From SZUA-547 sp963669315 (GTDB lineage: Bacteria; Pseudomonadota; Alphaproteobacteria; Rhodobacterales; Rhodobacteraceae), in assembly GCA_963669315.1 (NCBI GenBank), contig OY770021.1, forward strand, positions 2,976,001 through 3,040,000: a stretch of 64,000 bases of DNA, written 5' to 3'. The notes beneath the pieces were generated by a model. That model was not told the origin of the DNA, made no database searches, and worked only from the letters and a program-made list of their open reading frames with translations. Made by a program: the position numbers and the translations under genes. Each line of letters begins with the position of its first letter. The stretch's first letter is position 1. Shown piece after piece: positions 1 through 9,897 of the stretch.

Positions 1-417
1 AGAAGCAGATGGCGACGGTCGAGCTGCTGATCATCGATGAGCTCGGCTTCGTCCCGCTCTCAAAGACCGGCGCAGAACTGCTGTTCGAGTTGATCAGCCA
101 GCGCTACGAACGCGGCGCCACCATCATCACCTCGAACCTGCCCTTCGACGAATGGACCTCGATCCTCGGCGAAGAACGCCTCACCGGAGCCCTTCTCGAC
201 AGGCTCACCCACCATGTCCACATTCTTGAGATGAACGGCCGGTCCTACCGCCTGGCGCAAAGCCGGGCTCGCAAAGCCATCTGAACAACTCCCCGGCTCA
301 ACCACGGGCGCGCTCTGACTCTTGACGGTCAGCGCGCCCTTGGCGCTGGATCAGACCGATCCACTCAGCTGGCCGGGTGTTCGGGCGCCCAACTGGACGG
401 AAGTTCGGGCGCCATTG
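1..417 (+). mobile_element. IS21-family element, right-end part (cut by window start)
   Basis: These bases repeat, with no difference seen by eye, the right end of the IS21 element at 50594-51010, in the same orientation. The stretch holds the end of istB and then the element's terminal region, where GTTCGGGCGCC occurs twice. It ends with GCGCCATTG at 409-417. At 418 the sequence changes to IS91-type DNA, so the element sits inside an IS91-type transposase gene. The rest of this copy lies outside the window. Confidence 0.85.
3..284 (+). CDS. istB: IS21 helper ATPase IstB, C-terminal part
   Basis: This is the C-terminal part, about 93 codons, of the AAA+ ATPase that helps the IS21 transposase choose and capture target DNA. 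The Walker B stretch LLIIDELGF is present, followed by the conserved region with ITSNLPFDEW. The Walker A half lies before the window start. The protein matches the C-terminus of the full istB at 50107-50877. It is open at its 5' end, so I cannot say whether this copy is intact. Confidence 0.85.
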   Translation, partial: KQMATVELLIIDELGFVPLSKTGAELLFELISQRYERGATIITSNLPFDEWTSILGEERLTGALLDRLTHHVHILEMNGRSYRLAQSRARKAI

Positions 418-756
418 ACACCAGTAGGCGATCCGCGCGATCTCGGCTGGCAGGGTAAAGACGACATGGAAATACTCGACCGGGAGCAGGTCTTCGGCGC
501 GCGCCGCCATCCAGTCGCGCGCCGCGGGGCCCTGACACTTCGGGCAGTGTCGGTTCTTGCAACTGTTGTAAGCGACATGCTGGTGATCACACTTGGCGCA
601 CGCCGCCACATGGCCGCCGAGCGCTTCGGTCCGGCAGGCTTCGATGGCGGACATCACCTTGAGCTGGGAGAGGCTGACATGCCCGGCATTGGCCCGCCGC
701 CATGCGGGGCCGTGTCTTCGGAATATGTCGGCAATCTCCAGTCTAGGGCGGGGCAA
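418..756 (-). pseudogene. IS91-family transposase, N-terminal fragment
   Basis: The fragment reads from an ATG at 756 for about 113 codons and is then cut by the IS21 end at 417. It carries the N-terminal zinc-binding region typical of IS91/IS801 transposases, with the cysteine pairs CAKC and CPKC around NSCKNRH, and the conserved FTLPAE that follows. The HUH/Y2 catalytic part is missing, so it cannot be active. It lies 10 bases downstream of the tyrosine recombinase gene on the same strand, a pairing known in some IS91-related elements. Confidence 0.85.
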
Positions 757-766
757 AGCCCGCGCC

Positions 767-1654
767 TTAACCCGGCCGGGTCTTGCGGGTCTGCAAGTTC
801 AATTGCTTGAGCGCCTCGAACGGGCTGGTGGTGTCCCGGATCATCCCGGTGGCGACTTTGGTGTACTGGGCGGTGGTCGTCAGCTTGGCGTGACCGAGGA
901 GCACCTGGATCACCCGCACATCCGTCCCCGCCTCCAGCAGATGGGTGGCGAAGCTGTGCCGCAGGGTGTGCAGCGTTGCGGGCTTGTTGATCCCGGCCAT
1001 GCGCTTGGCCGATGTGAAGGCCCGGTTGAGCTGTCGTGGCGAAATCGGGTTGATCTTCGGCTTGCCGGGAAACAGCCAGCCTTCTGGCCGCGCCTCCAGC
1101 CAATACTCACGTAAAAGATCGAGCAGCCCGGCCGACAACATCACCTTGCGGTCTTTCCGACCCTTGCCCTGCACGACATGGATCAGCATCCGGTCGCTGT
1201 CGATGTCGCCGATCGTGAGATTGCAGACCTCGGAGGCCCGAAGCCCGGCGCCATAGGAAATGCTGAGCGCCGCGCGGTACTTGAGCCCGGGACCGGGCGC
1301 GGCCATCAGCAGGTCGGAGACTTCCTCGGCGCTGAGCACTGCGGGCAGTTTGCGCGGCTGAGTGCGGAATTGCATGTACCGCTTCATCTCTTCCCGCCCG
1401 CCGGTCATCGAGAAAAAGAAGCGCAGCGCGGTGATGCGCCTGTTGTAGACCGAGGGCGTCACCTCGGCATCCGTCATGTGAAGCTGGTACGCGCGAAGCT
1501 CTTCCGGCGCCGCCGTATCCGGCGAGCGACCCAGAAACGCCGCGAAATCCTTGACCGCCCGGATGTGCGCCTGCTGGGATTTGGCCCCAAGTCCCCGAAT
1601 GCGCATATCCTCGATCATCCGAGCGCGCAGCGGCGTGGTCCTCTCCTCTGTCAT
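767..1654 (-). CDS. Tyrosine recombinase (IS91-associated integrase type)
   Basis: A 295-residue site-specific recombinase. The N-terminal SAM-like DNA-binding domain covers about residues 10-95 and the catalytic domain about 105-285. The catalytic set is visible: Arg139 in GAGLRASE, His229 and Arg232 in HTLRH, His255 in LLGH, and the nucleophile Tyr264 in AQYTKV. A good ribosome binding site, AGGAGG, lies 6 bases before the ATG. It is followed directly by the broken IS91 transposase and was probably part of the same element. The gene itself looks intact. Whether it acts in transposition or resolution of the element is not known from sequence. Confidence 0.88.
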   Translation of the reverse strand: MTEERTTPLRARMIEDMRIRGLGAKSQQAHIRAVKDFAAFLGRSPDTAAPEELRAYQLHMTDAEVTPSVYNRRITALRFFFSMTGGREEMKRYMQFRTQPRKLPAVLSAEEVSDLLMAAPGPGLKYRAALSISYGAGLRASEVCNLTIGDIDSDRMLIHVVQGKGRKDRKVMLSAGLLDLLREYWLEARPEGWLFPGKPKINPISPRQLNRAFTSAKRMAGINKPATLHTLRHSFATHLLEAGTDVRVIQVLLGHAKLTTTAQYTKVATGMIRDTTSPFEALKQLNLQTRKTRPG

Positions 1655-1868
1655 GGAAGCCTCCTGTCTGTCGATTGAGAAGGCCCCAATCGTCAGGCAG
1701 GTCCGCCAATTCCCAAATGCACGGCGTTCTGATCAATGAAGTACGGCGGCCACAAGCGCCCCTGCCGCGGCAGCGGCTTCGTCCTAGGGCTCCTTTGAGA
1801 CGATCAGGCTGCGGAGTGAGATGTCTGGTCTCAGCGGCGAAGCAGACGATGGATGTGGGCCGGTTGGC

Positions 1869-2123
1869 ATGATTCAAGCTCCGAAAAGAAGCAGTCTAAC
1901 TAACGCCGAGTGGCGTCTCATCGAGCCTGTCCTGTCCCGCAAACCACGACGTGTGCCGCGCTTTGACGACAGGCGGGTCATGGACAGTATCTGGGTTTTA
2001 CGGTCGAGAGCGCCTTGGCTGAGCAGGCCGTTTTGCCCTGGCAAGACCTACACAACTCAGTTCGCCTTGCCTGGCGACATCCTTCATTTCCTTGACCAAC
2101 AGAGGTCGAGCGAAATATTGTAA
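1869..2123 (+). pseudogene. IS5-family (IS427-like) transposase remnant
   Basis: After an ATG at 1869 the reading frame shows the N-terminal part of an IS5/IS427-group transposase: LTNAEWRLIEPVL, then DDRRVMDSIWVLRSRAPW. From about 2030 the similarity fades and the frame ends without the DDE domain. It is a short remnant between the IS91 region and the polyol regulator. Bases 1655-1868 hold nothing I recognise beyond the possible edge of this element. Confidence 0.6.
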
Positions 2124-2132
2124 AGAAATGAA

Positions 2133-2150
2133 GAGACGCGCGTGAATTTT
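2133..2150 (+). promoter_or_regulatory. Possible LacI-type operator upstream of the regulator gene
   Basis: The sequence ACGCGCGTGAATTTT (2136-2150) nearly repeats, in reverse orientation, the arm of the perfect palindrome found downstream of the regulator at 3282-3295. It lies about 85-100 bases before the lacI-type start. This would fit autoregulation by the LacI protein. The left arm is imperfect, so the call is tentative. Confidence 0.4.
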
Positions 2151-2233
2151 GTTTCTATCGGGAGTATGGCTATTTGGCTGTGCATCGAGAAATAACCACG
2201 GGTGCCCGGCATGCGCCCGGAGCGGAGTAAAGA

Positions 2234-3265
2234 ATGGTCAGTCAAAAAATTAGAAATATGGAGGAGCTTGCTTCCGTAAGCGGAGTATCACGCCCGACCC
2301 TCTCTAAATACTTCAACAATCCTGACAGCGTTCGCGCCTCAACCCGTGAACGTATTGAAGCGGCGCTGGAGCGTTACGACTACCGCCCCAACATCTATGC
2401 GATGAATCAGAATCGCAGCCTGACGAAGAATGTCGGCATCGTCGTGCCTTACCTTGCAGATCCGTTCTTCGCCGAGATCGCGCGAAATCTGGAACGTCGC
2501 TGTATCGACGCCGGCTTTTCGCCAATCCTTTTCAGTTCGCATGGCGTACCAGCCTACGAGAACGACATCTTGGAGGAGCTTCGCTCAATCAAACCGGCGG
2601 GCGTACTGCTGGCGCCGCTGGGGCGGGTGTCCGACAGGCGCGTTATCGAGAAATTCTGCGCCGATATTCCTACAATTCTGTTTGACTCCAACCTTGATGG
2701 TATCGGAGAAGCCTTTGTTGGGTCGGATAATTTCAGTTTTGTTTCGCAAACTGTAGAGTATCTGTGTCGCACGGGAGAGGCGCCATGCTTCTTCGAAATG
2801 GCGACCCCGGTCAACCCGAACGCATACAAACGACGCGCGGCTTATCTTAAAATTATGGAGCACCTGGGGCTGGAGCCGCAAATCGTCAAGGTTGATGGTG
2901 AGAGTTGGGAGTTCGAAAAAATCGGGCGGCAAGGTGCGCTCAAGATTTTTGACCAAGATGGCTTTCCGACCAACACAATTCTATGCAGCAATGACCGCTT
3001 GGCCATCGGACTATTGTCGGCCTGCTATGAACGGGGCCGTCGTGTCGGGCGGGGGTATGGCTACGCACTGCGAGTCGCCTCAAACGACGATCACCCTTAT
3101 TCGCGTTTCACAAGCCCTTCGCTCACGACAGCGGCCCACGACTACGAAGTGGTATCAAAGCGGAGCATCGAGAGGCTTTTGGACCTCGTAGAGGCAGGCG
3201 GGCGGTTTGCAAAGCGCACCGAAGAGCTGATTCCGGCTCGCCTGGTTCTCAGGGAATCCGCCTAA
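2234..3265 (+). CDS. LacI-family transcriptional regulator
   Basis: A 343-residue DNA-binding repressor-type protein. Residues about 8-55 form the LacI helix-turn-helix and hinge region, with VSGVSRPTLSKYFNNPDSV. Residues about 65-340 form the periplasmic-binding-protein-like sensor domain, beginning with NVGIVVPYLADPFFAEI. The length is usual for the family. It lies directly upstream of, and in line with, the polyol transport operon, with a palindrome between the two, so it probably controls uptake and oxidation of sorbitol or mannitol. The ligand is an inference from the neighbours. Repressor or activator role cannot be read from sequence. Confidence 0.9.
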   Translation: MVSQKIRNMEELASVSGVSRPTLSKYFNNPDSVRASTRERIEAALERYDYRPNIYAMNQNRSLTKNVGIVVPYLADPFFAEIARNLERRCIDAGFSPILFSSHGVPAYENDILEELRSIKPAGVLLAPLGRVSDRRVIEKFCADIPTILFDSNLDGIGEAFVGSDNFSFVSQTVEYLCRTGEAPCFFEMATPVNPNAYKRRAAYLKIMEHLGLEPQIVKVDGESWEFEKIGRQGALKIFDQDGFPTNTILCSNDRLAIGLLSACYERGRRVGRGYGYALRVASNDDHPYSRFTSPSLTTAAHDYEVVSKRSIERLLDLVEAGGRFAKRTEELIPARLVLRESA

Positions 3266-3281
3266 TTTAGACGGATTAAAA

Positions 3282-3295
3282 TTTACGCGCGTAAA
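3282..3295. promoter_or_regulatory. Palindromic operator candidate for the LacI regulator
   Basis: TTTACGCGCGTAAA is a perfect 14-base palindrome with a central CG, the usual form of LacI-family operators. It sits just after the regulator stop codon and 8 bases before a TTGACA box, so a bound protein would affect the polyol operon promoter. Confidence 0.6.
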
Positions 3296-3303
3296 GAAAA
3301 TAA

Positions 3304-3333
3304 TTGACACGAATCAAGTGGTGCCGCTAGTTT
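3304..3333 (+). promoter_or_regulatory. Probable promoter of the polyol operon
   Basis: A consensus TTGACA (3304-3309) is followed about 18 bases later by TAGTTT (3328-3333), a weak -10 box. It lies between the palindromic operator and the first transporter gene. The -10 assignment is uncertain. Confidence 0.45.
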
Positions 3334-3369
3334 CTCCGAAACATCCAAGCATGGGAGGAACGGACGAAC

Positions 3370-4665
3370 CTGAAGACAACACTATTGGCGGCGACCGCGT
3401 TGGTAGCGGCTGGCGCCGTTAACGCCAACGCCGATACGATCACGATCGCCACCGTGAACAACGGCGACATGATCCGCATGCAGGGCCTGACTGAGGACTT
3501 CACTGCAAAAACCGGACACGACGTGGAGTGGGTCACGCTGGAAGAGAATGTTCTTCGCCAGCGCGTCACGCAGGATATCGCCGCCAAAGGCGGTCAGTTC
3601 GACGTTATGACCATTGGCATGTACGAGACTCCCATCTGGGGAGCGCAGGACTGGTTGGTCTCGCTTAACGATCTGCCGGCTGAGTACGATATTGACGACA
3701 TTCTTCCTGCGATGCGCAGCGGTCTGTCGATCGATGGAACGATGTACGCCGCTCCGTTCTACGGCGAAAGCTCTATGATCATGTATCGCACCGACCTTAT
3801 GGAAAAGGCCGGGCTTGAGATGCCTGACGCGCCCACCTGGGAGCAGGTCAAAGAAGCCGCCGCCGCCATGACCGACAAGGACAACGAGATCTACGGCGTC
3901 TGTCTGCGCGGCAAGGCTGGCTGGGGCGAGAATATGGCCTTCATCACCACCGTGGCGAACTCCTTCGGCGCCCGCTGGTTCGACGAGGACTGGAAACCGC
4001 AACTCGACAGCCCTCAGTGGAAAGAAGCGGTGTCCTTCTATTACGATCTGCTCTCCAGCTACGGCCCTCCGGGCGCATCGACCAACGGTTTCAACGAGAA
4101 CCTGTCGCTGTTCCAGCAGGGTAAATGCGGCATGTGGATTGACGCCACCGTCGCGGCGTCCTTCGTGACCAACCCGACCGATTCCACCGTCGCAGACAAG
4201 GTGGGCTTTGCGCTTGCGCCGGATACCGGCGTTGGCAAACGCGCCAACTGGCTGTGGGCTTGGGCTCTGGCGATCCCTGCCGGTACTCAGAAAGAGGACG
4301 CCGCCAAAGCGTTCATCAACTGGGCAACATCGAAAGAGTATCTCGCTCTCGTGGCCGAGAAAGAGGGCTGGGCGAATGTGCCTCCGGGCAGCCGGACCTC
4401 GCTCTACGAGAATCCTGAGTACCAAAAGGTGCCGTTCGCAGCGATGACTCTGCAGTCGATCAACGCGGCGGACCCGAGCAGCCCAACCGTCGATCCGGTG
4501 CCTTATGTCGGCATCCAGTATGTTGCGATCCCGGAATGGGCGGGCATTGGAACGTCGGCGGGACAAGAGTTCTCAGCCATGGTCGCCGGGCAGCAGACGC
4601 CTGACGAAGCTCTGGCGAAAGCCCAGGCGCTTGTCGCCGATGAGATGGAAGCCGCAGGCTACTAA
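3370..4665 (+). CDS. smoE: Sorbitol/mannitol ABC transporter substrate-binding protein (SmoE-type)
   Basis: Periplasmic binding protein of about 431 residues that delivers a polyol to the SmoFGK importer. A signal peptide, MKTTLLAATALVAAGAVNANA if the first codon is read as Met, is followed by the mature protein starting DTITIA. The best start is a CTG codon at 3370, because it gives the charged n-region of the signal peptide and lies 11 bases after GGGAGG (3353-3358). The next in-frame candidate, TTG at 3385, would lose that region. The body matches the family-1 solute-binding fold, with conserved segments GMYETPIWG and YGVCLRGKAGWGEN typical of the SmoE/MtlE group. It is the first gene of the transport operon. 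Confidence 0.9.
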   Translation: MKTTLLAATALVAAGAVNANADTITIATVNNGDMIRMQGLTEDFTAKTGHDVEWVTLEENVLRQRVTQDIAAKGGQFDVMTIGMYETPIWGAQDWLVSLNDLPAEYDIDDILPAMRSGLSIDGTMYAAPFYGESSMIMYRTDLMEKAGLEMPDAPTWEQVKEAAAAMTDKDNEIYGVCLRGKAGWGENMAFITTVANSFGARWFDEDWKPQLDSPQWKEAVSFYYDLLSSYGPPGASTNGFNENLSLFQQGKCGMWIDATVAASFVTNPTDSTVADKVGFALAPDTGVGKRANWLWAWALAIPAGTQKEDAAKAFINWATSKEYLALVAEKEGWANVPPGSRTSLYENPEYQKVPFAAMTLQSINAADPSSPTVDPVPYVGIQYVAIPEWAGIGTSAGQEFSAMVAGQQTPDEALAKAQALVADEMEAAGY

Positions 4666-4683
4666 CGGCTCCTCCCAGGATCG

Positions 4684-4717
4684 GGGGGCGAACCCACCGC
4701 GGTCGCCCCTCGGTTTT
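4684..4717 (+). terminator. Stem-loop between smoE and smoF (attenuator or mRNA stabiliser)
   Basis: GGGGCGA (4685-4691) pairs with TCGCCCC (4703-4709) and is followed by CGGTTTTT. The hairpin lies right after the binding-protein gene. In ABC operons such hairpins usually let only part of transcription continue into the permease genes, giving an excess of binding protein. Confidence 0.65.
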
Positions 4718-4784
4718 TCACCAGCTACTCTCTCAATATTCGCAATGAGGTCGGCGTATCGCCGATAACAGAGGAGGTGCGGCG

Positions 4785-5651
4785 ATGGCTACCCAGCATT
4801 CCCGCTCAGCAGCCAGATTTATGATGGCGCCAGCGGTCATACTTCTCCTGGGGTGGATGCTCATCCCTCTGACGATGACGCTGTACTTTTCGTTCAAGAA
4901 GTATCTGCCTTTGCGGGGCGGCGACCTCGGTTGGGTCGGTTTCGACAACTATGTCCGCTTCGTTACGTCCAGCGCCTTCTGGCCAAGTGTTCAGGCCACG
5001 CTCATAATCGTGGGCGGCGTACTGATCATCACCGTGATTTTCGGTGTTCTTCTGGCCTTGCTGCTTAATCAGCCGATGTGGGGGCAGGGCATAGTCCGCA
5101 TCCTCGTGATCGCTCCGTTCTTCGTCATGCCGACGGTTTCGGCGCTGGTCTGGAAGAACATGTTCATGGACCCGGTCAACGGGCTCTTTGCACATCTTTG
5201 GAAATTCTTTGGCGCGGCACCTGTCGAATGGCTGAGTCAGGCGTCGCTGCAATCCATCGTCATGATCGTTTCATGGCAGTGGTTGCCCTTTGCGACACTC
5301 ATCCTGCTGACGGCGATTCAATCGCTCGACGGCGAGCAGCTGGAGGCTGCCGAGATGGATGGCGCCCCGCCGCTCAAGCGCTTCGGCTTCATTACCCTGC
5401 CGCATCTGAGCCGCGCCATCACTATCGTGGTTCTGATCCAGACGATTTTCCTTCTGGCGATCTTCGCAGAGATCTTCGTGACGACGCAGGGAAGCTTCGG
5501 AACACGGACGCTGACCTACCTAATCTACCAGCGCGTGCTGGAGAGCCAGAATGTGGGCCTCGGCTCCGCCGGAGGCGTCTACGCAATCATTCTCGCCAAC
5601 ATCATCGCCATCTTCCTGATGCGCATCGTCGGCAAAAACCTGGACGCGTGA
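4785..5651 (+). CDS. smoF: Polyol ABC transporter permease (SmoF-type)
   Basis: Inner-membrane permease of 288 residues with six predicted membrane segments. The first covers about residues 13-35, starting MMAPAVILLLGWMLIPL. The conserved EAA loop, EAAEMDGAPPLKRFGFITLP, lies near residues 187-206 and would contact the ATPase SmoK. It belongs to the MalF-like group of sugar permeases. It follows the smoE hairpin and is followed 10 bases later by smoG, so the two permeases form the usual heterodimer. The start is supported by GGAGG about 10 bases upstream. Confidence 0.9.
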   Translation: MATQHSRSAARFMMAPAVILLLGWMLIPLTMTLYFSFKKYLPLRGGDLGWVGFDNYVRFVTSSAFWPSVQATLIIVGGVLIITVIFGVLLALLLNQPMWGQGIVRILVIAPFFVMPTVSALVWKNMFMDPVNGLFAHLWKFFGAAPVEWLSQASLQSIVMIVSWQWLPFATLILLTAIQSLDGEQLEAAEMDGAPPLKRFGFITLPHLSRAITIVVLIQTIFLLAIFAEIFVTTQGSFGTRTLTYLIYQRVLESQNVGLGSAGGVYAIILANIIAIFLMRIVGKNLDA

Positions 5652-5661
5652 GGAGAAAATC

Positions 5662-6492
5662 ATGGCTCGCGCAGTTACGCAAAATCGCAAGATCATCAAC
5701 ACGGCAGCCGCTTGGGCGATTGGTTTGCTGATCTTTTTCCCAATCCTCTGGACGATCCTAACCAGCTTCAAAACCGAAGCTCAGGCCATATCGGACCCTC
5801 CGGTGTTTCTGTTCTTCGACTGGACGCTGGAGAACTACAGCGTCGTTCAGGAGCGCTCTAACTACATGCGTTTCCTGTGGAACTCGGTGATCATCGCCGG
5901 CGGCTCCACGCTTCTAGGGATCATCATTGCGGTTCCCGCCGCCTGGTCGATGGCCTTTGTGCCGTCAAAACGGACCAAGGACATTCTGCTGTGGATGCTG
6001 TCCACCAAGATGCTACCGGCGGTCGGCGTGCTCTATCCGATCTATCTGCTGTTCATCAATCTGGGACTGCTGGATACGAGGTTCGGACTGGTCATCGTCC
6101 TGATGCTGATGAACCTGCCGATCATCGTCTGGATGCTCTACACCTATTTCAAGGAGATCCCCGGCGAGATCCTGGAAGCGGCGCGGATGGACGGGGCCAC
6201 GCTGAAGGAAGAGATCCTTCACATCCTGACGCCTATGGCTGTGCCCGGTATCGCCTCGACCCTGCTTCTGAACTTCATCCTGGCGTGGAATGAGGCGTTC
6301 TGGACGCTCAACCTGACTGCGGCCAAAGCGGCCCCGCTCACGGCGTTCATCGCCAGCTACTCCAGCCCGGAGGGCCTGTTTTACGCCAAGCTTAGCGCGG
6401 CTTCGACCATGGCCATCGCGCCAATCCTGATCCTCGGCTGGTTCAGCCAGAAACAACTCGTAAGCGGCCTGACCTTCGGCGCTGTCAAATAA
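5662..6492 (+). CDS. smoG: Polyol ABC transporter permease (SmoG-type)
   Basis: Second inner-membrane permease, 276 residues, of the MalG-like group. A membrane segment near residues 12-33 is followed by the periplasmic loop and five more segments. The EAA motif, EAARMDGATLKEEILHILTP, lies near residues 172-191. GAGGAG precedes the ATG. It pairs with SmoF to form the membrane channel of the importer and is followed by the ATPase gene after 12 bases. Confidence 0.9.
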   Translation: MARAVTQNRKIINTAAAWAIGLLIFFPILWTILTSFKTEAQAISDPPVFLFFDWTLENYSVVQERSNYMRFLWNSVIIAGGSTLLGIIIAVPAAWSMAFVPSKRTKDILLWMLSTKMLPAVGVLYPIYLLFINLGLLDTRFGLVIVLMLMNLPIIVWMLYTYFKEIPGEILEAARMDGATLKEEILHILTPMAVPGIASTLLLNFILAWNEAFWTLNLTAAKAAPLTAFIASYSSPEGLFYAKLSAASTMAIAPILILGWFSQKQLVSGLTFGAVK

Positions 6493-6504
6493 GGACCTGG
6501 AACA

Positions 6505-7505
<1,001 letters not shown>

Positions 7506-7509
<4 letters not shown>

Positions 7510-8279
7510 CCCGGCTGGCTGGTAAAACAGCCCTGATAACGGGCTCCGCTCGCGGCATAGGCCTCGCCTTTGCAAAGGCCTATGTCCGCGAAGGCGCGCG
7601 CGTCGCGATAGCGGATGTCGATATTCAACGGGCTCGCGCCGAGGCTGCGCAGATCGGAGACGCGGCGATCGCCGTCGAGATGGATGTAACCCGGCAAGAC
7701 AGCATCGATGGCGCGGTTTTCCACGTCGTGGACTCTTTTGGGCGCATCGACACACTGATCAACAACGCCGCCATTTTCACCGCCGCGCCCATTGTCGAGA
7801 TCACGCGTGAGGACTACGCCCGCGCCTTCGAGATCAATGTCGCTGGCGCGCTTTTTACTCTGCAGGCGGTGGCGAGACACATGATCGACCGCGGGGGCGG
7901 TGGAAGGATTATCAACATGGCCAGTCAGGCGGGACGGCGCGGCGAGCCCTTGGTCGCGGTTTATTGCGCCACGAAGGCGGCGATCATCAGCCTGACCCAG
8001 TCTGCAGGGCTGAACCTGATCGAGCACGGGATCAATGTGAACGCCATCGCACCAGGCGTGGTGGATGGCGAGCACTGGGACGGCGTCGACGCGTTTTTCG
8101 CGAAGCATGAGAACAAGGCGCCGGGTCAGAAAAAGAAGGAAGTCGGAGAGGCGGTGCCCTATGGCCGCATGGGAAGGGCGGAGGATCTCACCGGAATGGC
8201 GGTGTTCCTGGCCAGCGATGAAGCGAAGTACATCGTCGCCCAGTGCTACAATGTGGATGGTGGCCAATGGATGAGCTGA
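7506..8279 (+). CDS. smoS: Sorbitol dehydrogenase, short-chain type (SmoS)
   Basis: A 257-residue NAD-dependent short-chain dehydrogenase, expected to oxidise D-sorbitol to D-fructose, and perhaps other polyols. The dinucleotide-binding motif is TGSARGIG at residues 12-19. NNAA lies near residue 86. The catalytic Tyr153 and Lys157 lie in YCATK, with Ser140 upstream. The length equals that of R. sphaeroides SmoS. It overlaps smoK at its start and mtlK at its end. The position inside the polyol operon supports the substrate, which sequence alone would not fix. Confidence 0.88.
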
Positions 8280-9745
8280 CGCGCCTTTCAATCGCTAATA
8301 TCAGTCGGATTCCGGATAGCGCCGCCAGGCCAAGCTATGACAGGTTGGCGCTGACGCCGGGCATCGTCCATATCGGCGTCGGTAATTTTCACCGTGCGCA
8401 CCAGGCCTGGTATCTGCATCGGCTGATGCAATCCGGCGACGCGACCGATTGGGCGATCATTGGCGCGGGCGTTCGAGCCTACGACGTTGGAATGCGCGAC
8501 AGACTGCTTAGGCAGGATTGCCTCTCTACTCTGATAGAACTCGCCCCTGAAAGCAGATCTGTGGAAATCACCGGCTCCATGATCGACTACTTGCCGATTG
8601 AGGATGGAAATGCGCCGCTGATCGCGCAAATGGCGGACCCGGCGATCCGCATCGTTGCGCTGACGGTGACGGAAGGCGGGTACTACATCGATCCCGTCAC
8701 GAGCAGTTTCCACTCCAATCATCCGGATATTCGCCACGACGCGATGCATCCGGATGAGCCTCGATCTGCGTTCGGCGCCATGGTGGCGGCGCTGAAGCGT
8801 CGGCGTGAGAGCGGCGCCGGTCCGTTCACGGGGCTGAGTTGCGATAACCTGTCCGGCAACGGAACTCTCTTGAGGCAAACGGTCGTATCCCTCGCCCGGA
8901 TGTCAGACCCCGGCCTGGCGGATTGGATCGACGCGAACTGCAGCTTCCCGAATTCGATGGTGGACTGCATCGTGCCTGCGACCGGACCGAAGGAAATCGC
9001 GTTGGCGCGGGAGTTGGGAATAGATGACGCCGCGCCAGTAACGCACGAGAACTACCGGCAATGGGTTATGGAGGATGATTTCTGCGCTGGCCGCCCGGCC
9101 TGGGATCGCGTTGGAGTCACGTTTACGGAAGACGTGCATGGCTATGAGATGATGAAGCTGCGTATGCTGAACGCAGGGCATCAGATTCTCGCCAACCCCG
9201 GTGAGCTTCTCTCAATCGATACGATCGCAGACTGTATGGCCACCCCCTTGGTCTCGGCATACTTCCTGAAGGTTCAGGCCGATGAAATCGCCCCGCATGT
9301 GAAGGCGGTGCCGGGGATGAGCCCGACGGAATATATCAAGCTCATCGAAGCGCGCTTTACGAACCCAGCCATCGTCGACACGACGCGGCGTGTCGCGTTC
9401 GATGGATCGTCTCGCCACACAGGGTTCGTGCATCCCATTCTACGCGACGGGCTCGCGTCAGGCGCTCCGGTGGGCGGGCTTGCCCTCGTTGAAGCATTGT
9501 GGGCGCGCATGTGCGAAGGCACGCGCGAGGACGGGAGCGAAATCGCGCCGAACGATCCGTTTTGGGATGACCTCAGATCGGCCGCGATCGCCGCGAAGAA
9601 ACGCCCGCGGGCATGGCTTGAGCAGCAGCGATTTTATGGAAGACTGGTCGACTCAACACAATTTGCGGACGCGTTCGAGGAATGGCTTGGGATAATCTGG
9701 TCCAAGGGCTGCGAGGCGGCGATGCGGCGCTATGTCGATGAATAG
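8267..9745 (+). CDS. mtlK: Mannitol 2-dehydrogenase
   Basis: Polyol-specific long-chain dehydrogenase of 492 residues that oxidises D-mannitol to D-fructose with NAD. The N-terminal Rossmann-like part contains GIVHIGVGNFHRAHQAWYL, the family signature. The C-terminal catalytic domain contains MKLRMLNAGHQ, whose Lys, Asn and His fit the KxxxxN..H active-site motif of mannitol dehydrogenases. I chose the ATG at 8267 because it gives the usual N-terminus and overlaps the smoS stop; a GTG at 8243 is also in frame. With SmoS, it sends both hexitols to fructose. Confidence 0.9.
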   Translation: MDELTRLSIANISRIPDSAARPSYDRLALTPGIVHIGVGNFHRAHQAWYLHRLMQSGDATDWAIIGAGVRAYDVGMRDRLLRQDCLSTLIELAPESRSVEITGSMIDYLPIEDGNAPLIAQMADPAIRIVALTVTEGGYYIDPVTSSFHSNHPDIRHDAMHPDEPRSAFGAMVAALKRRRESGAGPFTGLSCDNLSGNGTLLRQTVVSLARMSDPGLADWIDANCSFPNSMVDCIVPATGPKEIALARELGIDDAAPVTHENYRQWVMEDDFCAGRPAWDRVGVTFTEDVHGYEMMKLRMLNAGHQILANPGELLSIDTIADCMATPLVSAYFLKVQADEIAPHVKAVPGMSPTEYIKLIEARFTNPAIVDTTRRVAFDGSSRHTGFVHPILRDGLASGAPVGGLALVEALWARMCEGTREDGSEIAPNDPFWDDLRSAAIAAKKRPRAWLEQQRFYGRLVDSTQFADAFEEWLGIIWSKGCEAAMRRYVDE

Positions 9746-9897
9746 TTTCGAAGTTCGTAGTAGCGCGCTGGAATGGACCGGCGCTGCTGGTGTTGAAGCA
9801 TCCAGCGACGCGATGGCCGCGCCGTATATAATTCTGATTCCCTCATGATCGCCGAAGCCAAGTGGCCGGCCCACCACTCACCAAGTGAGGCGCGCTG

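Noticed and set aside
3382..4566. A 394-codon open frame antisense to smoE
   Set aside because: It mirrors a strongly supported gene in GC-rich DNA, has no family motif and no ribosome binding site.
5078..5731. A 217-codon frame overlapping smoF in another frame
   Set aside because: The smoF frame has the membrane pattern and EAA motif; the overlapping frame has neither.
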